37,496 nt of DNA from Planctomycetia bacterium (GTDB taxonomy: Bacteria; Planctomycetota; Planctomycetia; Planctomycetales; Planctomycetaceae). The position numbers and the translations under genes were made by a program. The stretch covers positions 1 through 37,496 of the forward strand of contig JAPLNX010000310.1 in assembly GCA_026400935.1 (NCBI GenBank), read 5' to 3'. Below the pieces are notes generated by a model, which saw only the letters and a list, made by a program, of their open reading frames with translations, did not search any database and had not been told where the DNA came from. This document shows positions 34,032 through 37,496 of the stretch, piece after piece (position 1 is the stretch's first letter; each line of letters opens with the position of its first letter).

Positions 34032-35492
34032 TCAAAAAACTTCGTGTATCACTTTGCCGCCATTGACTGTAACCAGTTCGCGGCGGTTGCGATGCTCGAA
34101 GTACAGCTTGTGTTGATCGAGGCCGAGTGCGTGCAGGATCGTCGCGTGAAGATCATTCGGATGGACTGGGCGTTCGATTGCCGAATACCCGACTTCATCC
34201 GTCGCTCCGATCACTTGGCCACCGCGAACTCCGCCACCGGCGAACCACGTTGTGTAACCCGACGGAGAATGATCGCGGCCCGGCTTTGAAGGTCCGCGTT
34301 GTGATGCCGGAGTTCGTCCAAATTCGCCGCCGCAAATCACCAGCGTCTCGTCGAGCAGTCCACGTCGCTTCAGATCAATCAACAATCCCGCCAGCGGCTT
34401 GTCGATGGCACGACATTTCTTGCTGTGCTCCGCCTCGATGTCCGCGTGAGAGTCCCAGCCGCCCGATCGAATTTGTATGAACCGCACGCCTCGTTCGACC
34501 AATCGTCGAGTCAGCAACATGATCCGGCCATACTCGGAGGTCTCTTTCTGATCGATGCCGTACAGCGCTTGTGTCTCGGCTGATTCTCGCTGGAGATCGA
34601 AAATCGCCGGAGCGGAAATCTGCATTCGATACGCCAACTCATACGACTTAATGCGGGCCTCCAGTTGCGAGTCGTAGGGGTCCAGCGTTGAGAGTCCTGT
34701 CTCCAGGGGGACCGCAGAAGAACCGTCTTGCCCGGCGCTGGTTGCTCGACTCGTCACTCTCGACTTCCCCAAATGTTCTCGATTCAGCGTGTCGAGCAGC
34801 CGCAATTGCAATTCGCGATCACTGCGAGTGAAACCATCCGGCAGCGCGAGATTCGGAATTCCTTTCTGCGAATCAACGAGCACACCTTAATACTGTGCTG
34901 GCAAGAACCCCGTTCCAATCGCCGGTGGCCGAACCGTCTCGCCTGTTTTGAAGACGACGAATCCAGGCAGATTTGAGCTTTCACTTCCCAGTCCATAAGT
35001 CAGCCACGCTCCGAGACTCGGTCGATCACCGACCTGCGTGCCGGTCGTCGCGATGAACTCCGCCGGAGCATGAATGGGCGAGTCATGCTGACAGCTCCGA
35101 ATCACACACATCTCGTCAACGCACCGCCCCAACTCCGGATGCAGGTCCGACACCGGAATCCCGCTCTCACCGTACTGCCGAAACCGCCACGGACTCGCCA
35201 ACAAATTATTGAGCGGCGAACGCGCGATCTTCGGAATGGTTTTGCCAATAGATTCCGGCACATCCTTCCCATGCAGTTGTTGCAGCAACGGCTTCGGATC
35301 GAACGTATCAACCTGACTCGGCCCGCCCCCTTGGAAGACAAAGATGACGGAGCGAACGGACGCACGCGAATTTGGTCGTAGCGAGGAAGTCGTGTCGCCA
35401 CCAAACAGGCCATCGTTCTTGAGCACACTCGAAAGCGCAATCGCTCCAAATGCGAGCGGTCCTTGTTGCAAAACGCCTCGACGAGAAATCAC
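34032..35492 (-). pseudogene. DUF1501 protein interrupted by an ochre stop
   Basis: GTG 35492 (MISRRGVLQQGPLAFGAIAL, AAAGGGG 9 nt upstream) starts a Tat-like signal followed by a DUF1501 protein (PF07394, alkaline-phosphatase-like fold, planctomycete-rich). N-terminal signatures are SVIFVFQGGGPSQVDTFDPK and HDSPIHAPAEFIAT. A TAA at 34889-34887 interrupts GFLPAQY[12 protein letters not shown]; relatives usually carry Gln there (QGV), so CAA to TAA is the likely change. After the stop the same frame continues with [46 protein letters not shown] and [17 protein letters not shown], so the loss is recent or an error. A GTG at 34883 could allow re-initiation. The protein would be exported; the function of the family is not established. 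DUF1501 genes commonly sit beside DUF1553 genes, as here. Confidence 0.85.
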
Positions 35493-35558
35493 GTTGTGGC
35501 CCCTTTGAGACGTTCTCAATTCTATTGGCAAACTCGTTGGTTACTTCTCAGCAACTTC

Positions 35559-35807
35559 TTATGAAGAATGACATTCTCTCCGCGACACGATCGTCGAGGA
35601 ATATTCTTCGGCGGAGATCACACCTTTGGAAATGAGCAGCCGCACCAACATGGCTAACCGGAGTTTGAGTTCCAAGTTTTCTTCGGCGAGTTCTTTGACG
35701 TTCTGCAAGTCCCATTTTGTCTCTTGCAGTGCGGCCCTCAAGTTAGCCACATCGCTGATCGAAGGGGTTGCGGCATCGCGAATCAAATTCACAAAAAAGT
35801 CAGACAT
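35559..35807 (-). CDS. Small coiled-coil hypothetical protein
   Basis: An 82-residue protein from ATG 35807 with GGGAG 6 nt upstream. It is predicted to be a helical hairpin: SISDVANLRAALQETKWDLQ and NVKELAEENLELKLRLAMLV have heptad-like Leu/Val spacing, then KGVISAEEYSSTIVS. No family is recognised. It lies 56 bp after the DUF2442 gene and 66 bp before the DUF1501 start on the same strand. Codon and RBS signals support coding. Confidence 0.65.
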   Translation of the reverse strand: MSDFFVNLIRDAATPSISDVANLRAALQETKWDLQNVKELAEENLELKLRLAMLVRLLISKGVISAEEYSSTIVSRRECHSS

Positions 35808-35863
35808 GACAAACTCCCTTTGGCAGCGAAGTCATTGATGAGACGACAGCGTCTGGTTGTCAC

Positions 35864-36178
35864 TCAAACATCAGTGCTACCAGCAACGACTCTCGTTGCC
35901 AGCCATCGTTTTAACGATGAATCACCTTCCCCGCTTCTTCGGCCCGCGAGTAGTCCTTCAACACCGATGTGCTCATCGAGATCAGGCCACTCGATCGCAT
36001 AACCGTGGCCAAGCAATTGCCAGTTGTCACGCTCGGACTCAGTCGCGTGAAGCAAGCGCGGATACCAAGCCAGCGGAACGCTCAAGCAACGTCCATCAGC
36101 AAGTTCCACGTTCATGGAGTCTGCAGTCAGTTCCAAAGATTGAGCGAGCGGTTCGATTTCAAGCATCAAAGTTTTCAT
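35864..36178 (-). CDS. DUF2442 protein
   Basis: A 104-residue protein from ATG 36178, GAGG 8 nt upstream, overlapping the DUF4160 gene by 20 bp. DADMRVELADGR-type core (here ADSMNVELADGRCLSVPLAW), YPRLLHATESERDNWQLLGH and IEWPDLDEHIGVEGLLAGR match DUF2442 (PF10387). In many bacteria DUF4160 and DUF2442 genes are neighbours, and they have been suggested to be toxin-antitoxin-like or regulatory; no activity is established. The C-terminal about 20 residues past GLLAGR are not typical. Confidence 0.85.
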   Translation of the reverse strand: MKTLMLEIEPLAQSLELTADSMNVELADGRCLSVPLAWYPRLLHATESERDNWQLLGHGYAIEWPDLDEHIGVEGLLAGRRSGEGDSSLKRWLATRVVAGSTDV

Positions 36179-36395
36179 GCCATGCCTCGCTTAATGTTTG
36201 CTGGTGCTTAAGGACCAATCGTTCGATGTCGTTCAACTCTGCTGTCGCAAATCCGTGATTGCAGGCCAACTCAATCGGCAACAGCCAGAACTTAACGATG
36301 TCACGGTCCCGTTTCACATGGATATGTGGCGGCTCGCTTCGATCCGAACTGAAAAACACAAAACTGTAAGGCCCGTCGCGCAAGACCGTTGGCAT
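36159..36395 (-). CDS. DUF4160 protein
   Basis: I choose ATG 36395 (MPTVLRDGPYSFVFFSSDRS, GGAG 8 nt upstream), giving 78 residues; a longer frame to 36446 overlaps DUF1553. The family core EPPHIHVKRDRDIVKFWL, LACNHGFATAELNDIERLV and EAWHENF is complete (PF13711). It starts 5 bp after the DUF1553 stop and overlaps the DUF2442 start, so these three genes are probably on one transcript. Confidence 0.88.
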   Translation of the reverse strand: MPTVLRDGPYSFVFFSSDRSEPPHIHVKRDRDIVKFWLLPIELACNHGFATAELNDIERLVLKHQQTLSEAWHENFDA

Positions 36396-36400
36396 CTCAA

Positions 36401-37496
36401 TCACTCCAATGACGACAACTCGCTCAAACTCATCATCACATGGCACAACATCTGAAACGGAGTTGGACCGTTTGGATTCGCGGAGCTGCCGGAGCGTTTC
36501 GCGGTTTCTTCATTGAGGAATTTGAGAAGGGCGAGTTGTTCAGTTTCTGTCGGTGGGCGGCTGAGGACTTCGCGGAAGAGTATGTCGATTTGCCGTTCAC
36601 GGTCGGAGCCAGCGAGTGACTCGACACGCTGCGCCAATGCAAACGCTGTTCGCAGAGTGAATTCGTTGTTGAGCAGAAACAACGCGTGCAACGTTGTTGT
36701 CGAGACATGCCCCTGTGGGCAGCTTTCGCTCGCTTCGCTTGGTCCATCGAACAACCCTTGCATCGACGGCGGATTGCCTCGCTTCTGGAACAAATACAAA
36801 TTGCGGCGGTTTGATGCTTCGCGGCCTTCGACTGGAACGCTCGGCCCGCCGATGCGGCGATCGAGCAATCCCGCGATGGCGAGCTGTGTGTCACGCAAGA
36901 CTTCCGCCTCAACGCGGCGACGTGGAAACGTGGCCGACGCTTCTAGCGTCGGCGATGGAGGCAAACTGCTTCCACCACGAGATGACGTCATCTGATACGC
37001 CCGCGAAGTCACGATCAGCCGTTGGATGTGCTTCGTGCTCCAGCCGGACTCGATCAGTTCGCTCGCGAGCCAATCGAGCAATTCCTGATTCGATGGCTTC
37101 GCACCGCGCACTCCGAAGTCATCCGAGGTCTCGACGATCCCCGTTCCAAAATGCCACTGCCACAACCGATTGACCCACACGCGAGCCGTCAGCGGATGCT
37201 GCGGATCGGTCATCCAATTCGCGAGGTCGAGCCTTGTAGCCCTGTCGCTCTGCGACAGGAAAGCCGAATTCGCGTTTGACGTCGATATATCGCGGGAGGT
37301 CGAGCGTGAATTGGCGGAGTTGTGTGCGTTCGGCAAATCCTGTCGCGGAGCGACAGGGCTAGTGCGTTTGCAAGTGGATTGAATCTGCGAGGTGCAAGTC
37401 CTCGTCGAAGTTGGTTTGAACTTTGTATCCGAACGTAACTGCGTCGTCGTGAGACGGGGTGGAGAGCAACGGGAGGAGAACGGCTAGTCCGTAGGA
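36401..37496 (-). pseudogene. DUF1553 protein, 5' part cut by window and interrupted by a palindromic element
   Basis: The C-terminal DUF1553 domain (PF07587) is read from 37235 to the stop at 36401: RLDLANWMTDPQHPLTARVW, NRLWQWHFGTGIVETSDDFG, ELLDWLASELIESGWSTKHI, SRAYQMTSS, RRNLYLFQKRGNP and LFREVLSRPPTETEQLALL. Upstream of it lies a 127-bp palindromic element (37236-37362). On its other side a different frame (YKVQTNFDEDLHLADSIHLQ...) runs into a TAG supplied by the element. Removing 127 bp joins the two frames as ...LQT-QRLDLANW without a stop. The gene therefore appears split by element insertion, unless the element is read through in a third frame. PSD1/DUF1553 proteins are secreted and often precede DUF1501; their function is not established. 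Confidence 0.7.
37236..37362. repeat. Family E palindromic element inside the DUF1553 gene
   Basis: Arms 37236-37260 (GTAGCCCTGTCGCTCTGCGA...) and 37338-37362 are 25-nt complements with a single internal mismatch. The inner sequence extends the pairing (GCCGAA...CGC) and includes the small palindrome CGATATATCG. The 127-bp length is 1 modulo 3. Confidence 0.8.

Noticed and set aside
34887-34889. TAA in DUF1501 as another recoded (selenocysteine) codon
   Set aside because: Selenocysteine uses UGA, and the expected residue here is Gln, not Cys.
34032-35531. DUF1501 as two separate genes
   Set aside because: The two halves are in one frame and align as one DUF1501 protein, separated only by a TAA.

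Overview
The window reads as chromosomal DNA of a planctomycete (Planctomycetota). The evidence is family content: a DUF1559 prepilin-like protein, a DUF1553/DUF1501 pair, two secreted proteins with LEPR-XLL-like N-terminal motifs, a Ser/Thr kinase fused to TPR repeats with DFN in place of DFG, and a DUF4160/DUF2442 pair. No rRNA, tRNA, CRISPR array, phage or transposase gene was recognised. The window cuts genes at both ends.

Region 1 (1-8494, minus strand) is a type II secretion / type IV pilus-like assembly operon. In transcription order it has a GspE-like ATPase, three different GspF-like membrane proteins, GspI-, GspJ- and GspK/PilX-like pseudopilins, and a DUF1559 (GspG-like) prepilin running off the left edge. 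The most striking feature is here: the DUF1559 frame is open across the window except for one UGA. That UGA sits exactly where the family has a conserved Cys, two residues after another Cys (Cys-Gln-UGA). This makes the protein a candidate selenocysteine-containing pseudopilin. No secretin or GspL/M is in the window.

Region 2 (8838-10760, minus) is a Uup-type ABC-F ATPase. Region 3 (11276-26339, plus) holds a matrixin-like secreted metalloprotease, a second large surface protein, the TPR kinase, an HD-GYP phosphodiesterase, gyrA, and a YiiX-like NlpC/P60 hydrolase close behind gyrA. Region 4 (26486-29878, plus) holds fabH, a small Sm/Hfq-like protein, a TIM-barrel sugar-phosphate isomerase/epimerase and truB. 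Region 5 (30047-37496, minus) holds a secreted alpha/alpha-toroid-like protein, a class V aminotransferase, a small membrane protein, a DUF1501 gene broken by one ochre stop, a small coiled-coil protein, a DUF2442/DUF4160 pair and a DUF1553 gene interrupted near the right edge.

A second theme is palindromic elements. At least five sequence families of roughly 60-130 bp inverted repeats, most with GTAG/CTAC-type or GTGGC/GCCAC-type ends, lie at gene boundaries. One is inserted in frame in a prepilin leader. Another, 127 bp long, splits the DUF1553 gene, and removing it on paper restores one reading frame. These look like small mobile palindromes that are shaping gene ends here.
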